Position numbers and translations under genes: made by a program. Positions 26,037-37,608 of a DNA stretch of 64,000 nt are shown one piece after another. The notes below the pieces were generated by a model. It was not told where the DNA came from and searched no databases. It was given only the letters and a program-made list of their open reading frames with translations. This DNA is from Dimorphilus gyrociliatus (lineage: Eukaryota; Annelida; Polychaeta; Dinophilidae): assembly GCA_904063045.1 (NCBI GenBank), contig CAJFCJ010000004.1:556195-620194 (forward strand), read 5' to 3'. Positions within the stretch are counted from its first letter, which is position 1, and every line of letters begins with the position of its first letter.

Positions 26037-28301
26037 TTATTCATCATCACAATTATATAGTTTTAGGCATTTTAATGATAAATTTGGTAAAGTAAACATT
26101 TGACTTTTATCGTTAAAGCCAACTTTTGGTAAATCTGTATGGGTTGAATTCATTGTTTTAGAATCATTAGTATAAGAACAGCATCTTACCTATTAGATAA
26201 ATAGGAGTGCCATCCTTTAGAGAGAGAAGTGAATTTTTATGGCTCTGGCTAACCTTTGCAATAAAGGTAAACAGTTGGCCTTCCATTGCAAAGGCAGAAA
26301 GCGATAAAAATGCTAAGGCCTCAGTTGAACTATCCATAGAACCGTTGTATTCTATTATCTTGTAATATTTCAATTTTTCCAATAGCATTTTCCATTTAGT
26401 GTCTCTTAATTTGAGTATTAGTTGTAAATGATCCGCATCGTTAATATCAATATAAGAGTAAGCTGTACCATCTTGAACAAGTAGTCTTGGGAAGATTTTG
26501 AAAATTTTTAAACGCTATAATAAAAGAATCCATACTTACTCCAAAGATAATAAAATACCTGAGGTAAACTTGAACGTCTACTTGTTCCGAATTAAAAATC
26601 AGACGAATTTTATCCACCTTTTGGATGCAACCAATAAACTTAAAGACAGAACGATCTTCGGGAAATTGAACTCTTTTACAGAGATAGCTAGTTTCTAAAT
26701 TCTTTAAAATATTATTTTTATGAGACTTGACGTCAATAACATAATATCTAATATAATTAAACGAATCCAATGTAAATTGAATAGTAACTCTGTTTGAATT
26801 TCTAACATATTCCAAATTATATAAATCAATGCAACTACCCACAACAAAATTTTGTTGCAGACAAGATGGATACTGAACGTTAACAGTATCCAAGTTCTCT
26901 TCATCAATTAGTTCGAGAAAGTATAATCTATTCGAAGTATTAACTGAAAATAACAACGTTACTTTACAATTTGCTACAGTATGTAATGAAACAAATATTA
27001 GAGATAACCTTCAATTTTTGACGTTTTAGCTGTTATTATACCTCTTAGGCTGATGGAACTTGAGGAACAATATGAACTATAAATAGAAATAAAATGATTT
27101 AACATATTTATTATTTTAAAAGTGAATATTAATATTCACCAAGTGCATTTTTTCGAATGTTCAGTTTGTATGTATTTAATAGAATTTATAGCATTTTCTG
27201 TTTCTCCTATGCATTCAATATTTAATCCTTTCTTTGATTTTATAAATAAGATGTGTCGAAACTGTAGACCGATTACATCACAAGCAACTGTAATATTGTC
27301 TTTTTCTATTGATAATTCATAAATTTGATTCATATCAAGATATGAGGAATACGTTCGACTTTCCACGATAATTCTGCAATCTTTAAGATCTGATCTCTTC
27401 TTACATAAGCATTCAGTATTATGGAACAATACTTGTATTTCAATGTTCTTTATTTCTGGTGTAACAACTGATTTTCTTAATACAGTAAACATTAAATTAA
27501 TCAAATTCTTTCCAGAAAAATCTATTTTGTTGACATTATCATTTAAGAATATAATATCTTCTCTTGAAAATATCAGACTATAATTCAATTCGTTCATTTG
27601 CTCAGAATACATTTCAATTTCTTTGAAACAATAGAAAGAGTTAATAATTACCAAGTGATTGAGACAATCGTTAAGCTCATGAGATTTCATTTTTCTTGAG
27701 CTTATCATTGACGTAATGATAACATTAATTTTTCCGGTTTGATCAATCAATTGTATTCTACCATTTGGATCCATTCGAAGGATTCCGATTAAGGTCTATT
27801 AAAAACATTGTTTATTTCTCATAGAACAATTCTAATAGAATAGAAAAATATATTCATACCCAATTATTCATCTTTTTAACTAAATCGTTAAAAATTCCAT
27901 TCGTATTTGAATATTCATTAGATAGTTTTTTATTTATTTTTTCACCAAAATTAATCAATTGACTAAGAGTTAAAATTTTCCGATTAGAATTAAAATCATA
28001 TCTTTTAAGGATATTTATAATGAAATCTACAAAAGGGCTGAAAAATATAAATATTATATCTTATTGTATATATTGTTCTTTATCATTTATACTTTTTATT
28101 TGGCGGATTTTTATCCCTAAAGAAGAGGAAATGAAACTTTTTTAGTGTAAATTCTATGGGAAATAATAATATAACTAACTTTATAAATTTAGGAAAAAAT
28201 TTCAACCGAACCGTTTCGTATATTGATTTTAATTCATCTAAATTTTCTTCCTGAACCTTTGAATAATGCTTTATAAATTTAATCTGGTCGTTATAATCCA
28301 T
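26037..28301 (-). CDS. CTC1-like multi-OB-fold protein (CST complex subunit), short form
   Basis: Seven exons join in phase: 28301-28180, 28037-27860, 27795-27140, 27076-27009, 26943-26559, 26485-26190 and 26134-26037, giving 600 residues. Several OB-fold-like stretches are visible: MDPNGRIQLIDQTGKINVII, SISLRGIITAKTSKIEV and LLVQDGTAYSYIDI followed by a helical segment and LSLKDGTPIYLIG. This order and the C-terminal VQDGTA block fit the last OB-folds of CTC1, the large subunit of the CTC1-STN1-TEN1 complex that recruits polymerase alpha for telomere C-strand fill-in. Mammalian CTC1 is about twice as long, and the space to the upstream MetRS stop leaves no room for more exons. The frame is blocked by a stop upstream, with no ATG before 28301. 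RPA1-like or another OB-fold protein is the alternative. Confidence 0.6.
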
Positions 28302-28547
28302 TAAAATCCTTGTAATTTGTAAATTATTTGCCACAAAAATATTAAAAAATATTGAAAAAAATTCTCGAGGTTAAGTAGTGACACCTACCTGCACTTCGGT
28401 GCAGTGTTGGAAAGCTTCTGAAAATATACTTTCTTCTCTTATCTACAGATATCTACTATTTACTTGAATATTGTTTGAATACTAGTTTAGATGTTTGTAT
28501 ATTTCATATATTTAAAGGTCACAACAAACATAAACACAATCAAAAAA
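28302..28547. promoter_or_regulatory. Short promoter gap of the CTC1-like gene, with UUCG hairpin
   Basis: 246 bp separate the MetRS stop from the CTC1-like start on the same strand. The gap holds a perfect 6-bp stem, CTGCAC-TTCG-GTGCAG, at 28389-28404. On the - strand the stem is followed at once by a donor-like CAG|GTAGGT and then by a T-rich AATTTTTTT run. It may be a 5' UTR splice donor of the CTC1-like gene. Confidence 0.5.
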
Positions 28548-31500
28548 TTACTTCTTTTTAGATTTACTTTTCTTCTGTTTTCCTTTATCTTGTAATTCTT
28601 CTCCTGTTGCAAGAGTCAACTTCTTTTTAAGGTCTTTAAGAAGTTGTACTTCGGCGTCAATTTTAGCTTTTTCAGCTTTAGCGGTTTTTAACTCTCGTAC
28701 GACATTTCCCTAAGAAAATAAATAAATTCAGCTTTGTATTTAAATCAATCAGAATATTTACTTGTTTTGTTATATCTTCTTTTAGTTGTTCTACATTAAT
28801 ATTACTAATGTCAATTGTTTCTTTTTCGCCACCATATCTAATGTTAAAATGTACATCCTTGGTTATAATTTATTATCAACAGCTAAAATAAAACTTTACT
28901 TATTTCTCCATTCTTCAGCTTCGGCATCTTCAATTTTTCTAAATAATGGACTTGCCTATAAATAAGATAATAACAAAATCAAATATTCTTTCGTTTAATA
29001 AGAAATTAAATTTAACCAATTTACCTTTCCAATAACATGTCCTTCTTTAAGGTTACATCTTATCTTTTCGCTAATTGTCAGAATACTATCAGAGGCATTT
29101 AGTTGTGTCTAAAAAGTTTTTTAAAGTTATACAAAAGTTTAAAAGATATGATTTTTGGGGAAATATAAACCTGAATAGTTTTGCTTATGGAAGGCATATA
29201 TGGATGGAGTAAAGTGGCTAGCTGATAAACAATATTAGCTGCTAAGCCAACAACACTGGCGGCTCTTTTCCTACAAAAACAAAAACGTAATTTCATTAGA
29301 TTAACAAATCGGAAGTATAGATATTAGATGTAAATTTACTTTTCATCGTCTGATTGTTTTAATTTCTTCCAGGGTTCATTTGATTGAATGTACTGATTAC
29401 CTAAACGGCTGATATTAAAAATCCATTTGATTCCATCGCGAATTCTAAGTAAAAAATTATAGATGAGCTTATGAACTTCGTATTATAAAAATATTGACAA
29501 ACCGGAGATGTTCGAGAGAGTCTATATAGTTGTGAATCGATTTGTTGATTTCAGCAAGTAAATTTTTATCTTCCTCATTAAGAATAATTTCCGGAATTTT
29601 GTTTTCAAAGTACTTGTTTACAAAATTCAGCGCGCTAATAATAGCAAAATTACAAGTGATAAATAATCTAAAAATTACATATCAGATATTATTACCGATT
29701 AACGAAATTTCCTAAATTATTTAATAGTTCGTTGTTATTTTTTTCTTGAAAATCTTTCCATTGAAAATCAGTATCTCGTCCCTCAGGTCGAATATACAAT
29801 AAATAGAATCTGCGAGTACAAATATATAAAATGTTAAACAATAGAAATGAAAGGTATGAACAAACAAATAACCTAAATATATCAGCTGGAACGCCGGTTT
29901 CTTTGGCATTATCACCAAATACACCAACGCCACGACTTTTTGAGAACTTTTTACCCTCATAATTTAGATATTCTGTTAGAAAAGAAATACAAATATTATT
30001 AATAATCAATTAATTAAAAACCAAGAAGTAAGTAGTACCAGTGGCACTCAAGCTATTAACTTTTGTCCAAGATTTTTCTGTAGCTAACAGAGTGCAAGGG
30101 AAAATAATGGAATGAAAAGGTACATTATCCTTGGCCATAAACTCAACATATTGAACTTTTTCAGGATTTTTCCACCATTTTTCCCATTCATCAGTATAAT
30201 TAGCAGTAATAGAAATATAGCCAATTGGGGCATCATACCATACATAGAATACCTTTTGAAAAAAAAACAATCAGAAAAATAGATTGATAAATTTCGAAAA
30301 TCCACCTTGTCTCGGTATCCTTCTAATGGTACAGTTACTCCCCATTTAAGATCTCTGGATATACATCTTGGTTTTAGACCATCTCTTATCCAAATTTTTG
30401 ATATACTTTGAGCATTAGACGTCCATATTCCTTTATCAAATGATTCATCCAAGTATTTATCTACTTCATCTTGAAGCTGTCAACAAAAATATTGACATTA
30501 TTGTTCTTTTTATTTAAAATTATAGTACTTTTGGTAGATCGAGGAAAAGATGATTTGTCTTCTTCACTTGAGGAGCTTCTTTACAAATAGAGCATTTTGG
30601 ATTGATGAGTTCAACCGCGTTCATCAACTTGCCACATCCGTCACACTAAAGAATTATAAAGTATGTTAAAGACTCTATACTCTGGCTTCCAAAAACTTAC
30701 CTGATCGCCTCTAGCATCTTCATATTTGCAAAAAGGACAACCTCCAGTAACAAATCGATCCGCCAAAAACTTCGAACAGGTAGGACAGAATAGTTGTTCC
30801 ATTTCATCTTTAATAACATTTTTATTATTGTAGATTTCCCAAAATATGCTTTGAGCAATTCTAAGAAAGGAGGAAGCTCTCTTTTAAAGACAGTTTATAC
30901 TTATAATAACAAAGTAATTACTCAGTATGCTTTTCAGTTGTTGTTCTGCCAAAGCTATCGAAGTCAATATTAAACCATTCATAGATTTCTCTATGTAGAG
31001 CGTTATATTTGTCACACAACTCTTTTTCCGTTATTTTTTCTTTTAGTGCCTTTGTTTCCGATGCTGTTCCATACTCATCAGTTCCACATATGTATAATGA
31101 ATTATATGTGCGTAGACGGCAAAATCTATAAAGTGAGTTTTTTATTTGTTTATACAAAGATAATTGGTTTAAAATGGAAAAAAAAGTGATAAAATTATGT
31201 TGTATTTCGCGAAGCTTGCCTTGAATAGACATCACCACTTAGAACACAACCAATGATATTTCCTAAATGAGGAACATTATTAACATAAGGTAAGGCGCTT
31301 GTAATAAGAATGTTTTTCTTATCGTCTTGAGGCAATCTGCATTTAAAACAGAACACAAACATTAAATGGCATTTAGCTTTTAAATTAAGAACTAACATAG
31401 GGTGCTGCCTCTCTAATTCGATTGGGGGGCAATCAGTTGTCCAGAATGTAACAGCTTCTTCAATATCTTGCTCAGTTATTTTATCTTCTACAACAGCTTC

Positions 31501-31621
31501 TACGACTTCTACATCTTCCTATAAAGAATATTGTTGTATTCGTGTCAGTGATAACACGTGGATTTCAAATTTTGGTACAAACCGTTTTAGCTTTAGCGGC
31601 GATTTCAGAATTAGCAGACAT
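28548..31621 (-). CDS. MARS1: Cytosolic methionyl-tRNA synthetase
   Basis: Class I synthetase that charges initiator and elongator tRNA-Met. Seventeen exons join in phase: 31621-31583, 31518-31397, 31336-31220, 31125-30922, 30860-30701, 30645-30529, 30476-30306, 30252-30039, 29972-29873, 29809-29696, 29634-29503, 29444-29340, 29270-29171, 29108-29025, 28955-28900, 28837-28762 and 28709-28548, giving 690 residues. The HIGH-type site is in [11 protein letters not shown] (about residues 72-82) and the KMSKS-type site is KFSKS near 390. Zinc-knuckle cysteines appear as CPTCSKF, CPFC, CDGCGK and CSIC. The C-terminus is a WHEP domain ([25 protein letters not shown]) with a basic tail. The N-terminal GST-like domain of vertebrate MARS1 is absent. 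Intron 3 (31219-31126) uses a GC donor, AG|GCAAGC, with no in-phase GT nearby. Confidence 0.95.
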
Positions 31622-31904
31622 GCTAGGTAATAATTTAGTAAATCCAATGAAACAATTAACAACTAACAATGTTCACAGAAAATGCGAGATTATACAAAAT
31701 TGCGTCAGTTGAAAACTCGTCTGCTAATTTATGATCTAGAAAGTTGTAATCCGGCACGAAATATTACTTACATTTTTGGTATGGAACTCCACCCAGGCAA
31801 AAAAAACTACCATTTCTCAGGGGATACATGCTGCGTTCTTTATTCACTTACTAGTCACTGAAATCGGATTAATGTCCCGTCTTGGATAAAAGTAAATATT
31901 AACA
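31622..31904. promoter_or_regulatory. Compact bidirectional promoter, MetRS (-) and TMEM41B (+)
   Basis: Only 283 bp lie between the two opposed start codons, so both genes must share control sequence here. No TATA box at a convincing distance and no factor site was identified by eye. Confidence 0.6.
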
Positions 31905-33610
31905 ATGGCTACACCACGCAACATCGAAAAGAAGAATCATGGTGAGAAATAAAACAACGACATTAATATAGTGAAGTCTAATGTAGTTTATTATTTGTAG
32001 ATATTAATCAAGCTCAAGAGAACAAAGATGAGAGCAATCGAAATGTTAAAGATAAATCTTCTTCGGCAGAAAGTAGCACGGGCGCTGTCATGATTATTGC
32101 TTGTATATTCGTAGCATCTGCATTTGCACTATTCCTCGTTTATATGTATTCGCCCAACTTGGAGGAGTTAGTTAATTATCATTTTAGTTAATTGATCTAC
32201 TTAAGATGTAAATATTTTTAGGAATGAAAAGAAATACATCAGAGTGCCTACCAATATAGACGACGCAAAAGAATTAGGAAAAATTTTATCTCGTTATAAA
32301 AGGAGATACTACTATCAAGTTTTATTTGGATATTTTATTTCTTATATATTGTAAGTATAATACTAATATATTCAATTTTTGAACAGCTTATGTAGCCATA
32401 CTGATTTGTGTATAATTTAGAACTTCTCTATACCCTATACTCTAAAATTTGCGTAATATGTTAGAAGGTCAAACTGCGAGTATCGTTGTTTACTGGACGT
32501 AGAATGTAAAGAAAAGTGAATAATCAAAAAAAATCTAAAACACAGAATTTTGTTTTTCAGTTTACAGTCTTTTGCTATCCCTGGGTCGATATTCTTAAGT
32601 ATCCTGTCTGGATTTTTATTCCCTTTTCCATTGGCACTCTTCTTAGTATGCTTAGTATGTATACAGTTTTAATTTAAGCAGCTAAATTAGAAAATTAACA
32701 ATGAATACATCTAAACAGTGCTCGGGGATAGGTGCTTCATTTTGCTACTTGCTGTCATATCTGGTTGGGAAGCGTCTAGTCAACAAGTATCTTCCTCAAA
32801 AAACTGCAGAATGGTCGCGCATTGTAAGTATTGAATTACAAAATAAATTCTAACAAAAAAAAAGCGTAAATGTTGAAATTCAATGAGGTAAAAAAAACAG
32901 AAAATGCATTTTAGTATTTTTATAAATACTCTTTTATCATAATATTTTTCATTTGGAATGGAATCAATTTAACATCTGTGCTTGACTTGAAATAAAAAAC
33001 AGTGCCTAGGAGAACCTTACAACCAAAAACTTTTGACATTTTCGTATTTTATTATTCTTTTTTTCAACTGATTTTTACCAAGGGCAAAGGCACCTAGTAG
33101 TATTTGTAAACCGGAATGTTAACCTATATTATATCTCTATATTTAAGTGATTATTGATAAGTCGTATTTTATAAGAATTCTGAAATATTTACTATCTAAG
33201 TTTTTAATATATATACCCTTTATTTTTCCTTTATAGATTGAACGTCAGAAAGATAATTTACTTCACTATATTATTTTCTTAAGAATTACTCCATTCCTAC
33301 CTAATTGGTTTATTAATATAACATCACCCGTTCTCAACGTTCCATTATCAATATTTTTCATTGGTACCTTCATCGGTAACTAGTCTAAAATACGAAATAT
33401 TGTCTTTTTATGTCATTTTATTCGTTATTTTTTTAAACAGGTGTTGCACCTCCCTCTTTTGTCGCCATTCACGCTGGAACAATGTTACACAAGTTAACTT
33501 CTTCGTCAGATGCAATTTCCTATAAATCAATTGGGGTTTTAGCCGTGTTTGCTATTGCCTCCTTATTACCTATACTATTTAAGCATCGTTTGAAAGCGAA
33601 GTTCAATTAA
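31905..33610 (+). CDS. TMEM41B: Transmembrane protein 41B (VTT/DedA-domain scramblase)
   Basis: ER multi-pass membrane protein. The family scrambles phospholipids and supports autophagosome formation and lipid mobilisation together with VMP1. Seven exons join in phase: 31905-31941, 32001-32166, 32222-32350, 32561-32654, 32719-32823, 33237-33375 and 33441-33610, giving 279 residues (human 291). A first membrane segment is at about residues 41-61 (IIACIFVASAFALFLVYM). The VTT domain follows with near-identical family blocks: IDDAKELGKILS, LQSFAIPGSIFLSILSGF, PFPLALFLVCLCSG, GASFCYLLSYLVGK, IIFLRITPFLPNWFINITSP and GVAPPSFVAIHAGT. The C-terminus is basic (KHRLKAKFN). The start ATG lies in AACAATGGCT, a good Kozak context. 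Confidence 0.97.
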
Positions 33611-34266
33611 ATTAATAGTAAAAAAAGAATTAAATACTTAAAAAAGAACAACTTAAACGATATCTTTTAGAAATTCTAATTAAAAATGTATTAGTTCTTA
33701 AGTTCTGCCAAATATAATATGACTATTTAAAAGCATAATCGTGAAAGCGAACTCTTTAAATATCGATTCGAAAATGAGAAAAATGTACTCATAAGTTTTT
33801 CTTGCCTTATCAAAGCTTTTGTCACTTATGACATGTATAGAATTAAATCATTTGTAAATGTTTAAATATAACTTTGTCATTTGTGAATATGTTGATTTAT
33901 TTAGATAAGATAACTTAAATAAAATCTTCCATATTTCTCAATTAAATATTCAATGGAATTCTTTTAATTTAGAATATGTGCATTGATTACTATAAAAACT
34001 ACTAAAGGTGATAGATAAACTGTCTTTATGAAACCAACTTGTCCTTTCAAACTTTGAACGATGATGCTAAAATGTTCGTATTTTTTAATTTATAATTTAT
34101 ATAATATAATTATATTTTAAATACAAATAGCAATAACATTTCCAAGTTTATAAATGTATTCTATTCAATCCAAAAATTATACGAAAATAATTCTACTTCC
34201 GGTGATCAAGAAAACCTTCGAAGTTCATGTAGTGAAGCACGTTTTAACTTAAAAAAGAGATTTGAA
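33611..34266. promoter_or_regulatory. Intergenic region TMEM41B to SUPV3L1
   Basis: 656 bp between two genes on the + strand, very AT-rich. The left part should be the TMEM41B 3' UTR. Near the right end, an ETS-type ACTTCCGG site sits at 34195-34202, about 65 bp before the SUPV3L1 ATG, and likely belongs to its promoter. Confidence 0.55.
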
Positions 34267-36746
34267 ATGATTCCCACTAGAGTGACGGCGCGAACTCCAG
34301 TGATCAGATTATTAAAGTCATGTAATTTTGGTCAAAGACGAAATACACTTTCTCAAAGACTTATATCAACCACTGTTGCTGCAAATCGAAGTTCATCGAA
34401 TTTCGACAGCAAAGACATTAATGAAATAATCAAGCCAGTACCAATTAAACCGTTCGAAAACCGATACGAAAACGTAGGAGAAGAATTGTGTGGAACTTTA
34501 GAAAAGTCTGAACTGATTAAACTGCTTAATAAATTTTATAGGCGACCAAATTTGAAAACTCTAGCAAAAGAGCAAGGACTAGACTCTAATTTATTGCATC
34601 AAGCTTACGTTTCTTTCAGAAGATATTGCGTAGAAAGTTCTTCTCTACCAGTTGATCTTCATATTGTTCTCAGTGACATCCTTCAAGGTTCTGGTCATGT
34701 TGACGATATCTTTCCTTATTTCTTACGACATGCTAAAACCATGTTTCCTCATATCGATTGCCTAGAAGACTTAAGAAAAATTTCAGATCTTCGTACTCCT
34801 GCAAGTTGGTATCCAGATGCTAGACGATTGCAAAGAAAAATAATCTACCACTCAGGACCTACAAACAGCGGGAAAACTTATCACGCCCTCGAGAAATTTT
34901 TATCTGCAAAAACAGGTATCTATTGTGGACCCCTTCGTTTACTGGCTGCAGAGGTATTTGAAAAAGCTAATCAAGCTGGGACACCTTGCGACTTAATAAC
35001 CGGAGAAGAGCGTCGTTTGGTTAATCCCGATGGTCTTTCTTCCAATCATGTAGCATGTACGGTTGAAATGTCTAGCACATCAACGAGTTACGAAGTAGGA
35101 GTTATCGATGAAATTCAAATGATGAGAGATTCTTGCAGAGGTTGGGCTTGGACAAGGGCACTATTAGGCCTCTGTACCGAAGAATTGCATATTTGTGGAG
35201 AAGGTATAGGAAGAACAAGCTCAGTTTCAATAAATAATTCTAATTTGATGTTTGTTTTTAGGTTCAGCCATTGACCTAGTTGAAAGATTAGCTCTGGAGA
35301 CAGGTGATGAACTGGAGGTTCGAAAATATAAAAGGCTTACAAGCCTAACAGTTTTAAACAAAGCTGTTGAAAATTTCGATAACGTGAGAGACGGTGATTG
35401 CATCGTTTGTTTCTCAAAAGCCGATATTTACCATGCAAGTAGACAATTAGAAAAACGAGGACGATCCTGTGCAGTAATATATGGAACGCTACCTCCTAGA
35501 GCCAAACTGGCTCAAGCTGCTATGTTTAATGATCCAGCTGATAAGACAAAAGTAATGGTAGCCACAGACGCAGTGGGAATGGGTTTAAACTTGAATATAA
35601 AAAGAGTTGTGTTTTATTCTCTTATGAAACCAATTATAAATGAAAAAGGAGAAAAAGAAATGGATATTATTCCTCCTCATACTGCTTTACAAATCGCAGG
35701 AAGAGCCGGAAGATTTAATACAACTTGGCCAGATGGAGAAGTAACAACCTTCAAAGGGTCTGACCTGCACTTACTCAGGAAATTATTAAAAGTAATAGAG
35801 TAAAAACCGCTCAAGTACATTTTTCTATATATAATTATTACCTTTTCAACAGACAACTGTCGAACCAGTCGAATTGGCAGGTCTTCATCCAACTGCTGAG
35901 CAGATAGAACTATTTGCTTATCATTTACCAAAAGCTACGCTAACAAATCTTATAGATATTTTTATGACTCTTTCAACAGTAGATAATCGTAATTATTTTC
36001 TCTGCAACTTGGAGGATTTTAAATTTCTCGCCAATATGATTGAACATGTTCCGTTGGCATTGAAGACAAGATATGCCTTGTGTTGTGCTCCTATAAACCG
36101 AAAACAGCCATTTGTTTGTACAATGTTTCTAAAATTAGCCAGACAGATTTCCAGGGGCGAACCTTTAACTCATGATTGGGTGTGGAGGCAGTTGGGCTGG
36201 CCTCTCCAAATGCCTACAAACGTGACCGATTTAATGCATTTGGAAGCCGTTCACGACGTCCTGGATTTATATTTATGGTTAACCTATCGTTTTATAGATC
36301 TATTTCCCGATGCCGATCATATTAGAGATATGCAAAATGAACTTGACGATGTCATACAAACTGGAGTAAAAAACTTAACACAGTTATTAAAGAATGCGGA
36401 AACGAGTTCATCATTCAACAAAAACATTTTGGAAGACGAAGACTTTGACGTTACAAGTAAAAAAATGAGACGAAAGAGATTACAGTCGATAATGACAGAT
36501 CAAGAAGATGTTAAAAATTCATTAACTGATGCTTTTTCAAGAGCATCTTCAAATAGAATGAACGATCCAAGATTAGTAAATTTCAGTAAAGGACCTCCAT
36601 CTGTTAAGTTGAACGAAGGTCAATCGATGGCCGATATTCTTGTCGAAAGAGGGGTTCTCAGCAGAGACATGTTATCTAAGCTTAAAGATGAAATTCTGGA
36701 AGAAAAAGATCATAGAGGAAGAAAAGGAAGATGGCGGAGGAAATAA
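34267..36746 (+). CDS. SUPV3L1: ATP-dependent RNA helicase SUPV3L1 (Suv3), mitochondrial
   Basis: Ski2-like mitochondrial RNA helicase that works with polynucleotide phosphorylase to degrade mitochondrial transcripts. Three exons join in phase: 34267-35203, 35262-35791 and 35853-36746, giving 786 residues, about the human length. The N-terminal 45 residues are basic, Ser/Thr-rich and almost free of acidic residues, as expected for a mitochondrial targeting sequence. Helicase motifs: I is [13 protein letters not shown] near residue 197, II is VIDEIQMM near 281, and VI is [10 protein letters not shown] in exon 2. Exon 3 holds the C-terminal helical region and Suv3_C domain ([44 protein letters not shown]). 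The tail is basic (RKGRWRRK). No key motif is altered. Confidence 0.97.
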
Positions 36747-37608
36747 TTAACTATGAAATCTATATAAAGCTAATTGTTAAGACTCTGTAAATAGTAACAT
36801 ATATATATATATATATAAATATATATACATTTGCTGCACATTTATTGCTTTCAGATGAAGGAAACTGTCAGCTCGAAAAAACTCAATTTTACGTTGCGGC
36901 GTTTTTTGTTTTGTTTTGTTGTTGATATGAAGCGTCTCTTTACAACTTGAAAAACAATTAAATTAATTAGATCTATTTCTAAGTTGGATAAGATTTCCTT
37001 CGTAGTTAATTTATCTAACAATTAACTATGACATAATCCCAGGGGGCGCTGAAGCAAGGTTATGTGGGTTTCTTTAATTACAGAACGCATGCTAGGATCG
37101 TTACGGTTAGAAAACACGGATATCGACTAACCATTACGTGTCTTTAATAGTGAATGGCTATAAATTAACCGGATTTTGTATTTGAGAAAAGTTAAAGGAA
37201 AACAATCCGTTCTGTATCTTCATGAAAGAATCATAGTACTTCGACGACTTAAAAGACTTTATGAGCAAATAAAGGGAAAAGAGCAAAAATATCAAACAAG
37301 CTGATAAGGATTAGTGAACAAAAAGATTTCTCTCACCCTCTAGTAATCTTTCAAAAAGAAAAAGGTGTAAGAGGTCAAAGTCCATTGGAAAGGGATTATC
37401 CCCATAGGATATATTGATATATAAATATATATATTCATATATATCCGTAAATTTTGTTTACTGCCCTTTTCTTTTATGTTCACTACAACAAAGACATATT
37501 TGCGTCGTGAAACGATTAGCTTTTGTTCATTTGTTTATTCACGAATCCTATTACTTATGTGGATACTTAGAAAGTTGACGAATTTTTGATTTTCACTTGT
37601 CTACAATT
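36747..37608. other. Intergenic region SUPV3L1 to small membrane protein gene
   Basis: 862 bp with a TA-rich block at 36800-36830, a GTTTT repeat near 36905-36920 and no conserved coding frame. It should hold the 3' UTR of SUPV3L1 and the promoter of the next + strand gene. Confidence 0.5.

Noticed and set aside
36730-36742. YY1-like GAAGATGGCGGAGG
   Set aside because: It is inside the last codons of SUPV3L1 (GRWRRK) and is not near a start codon; probably chance.
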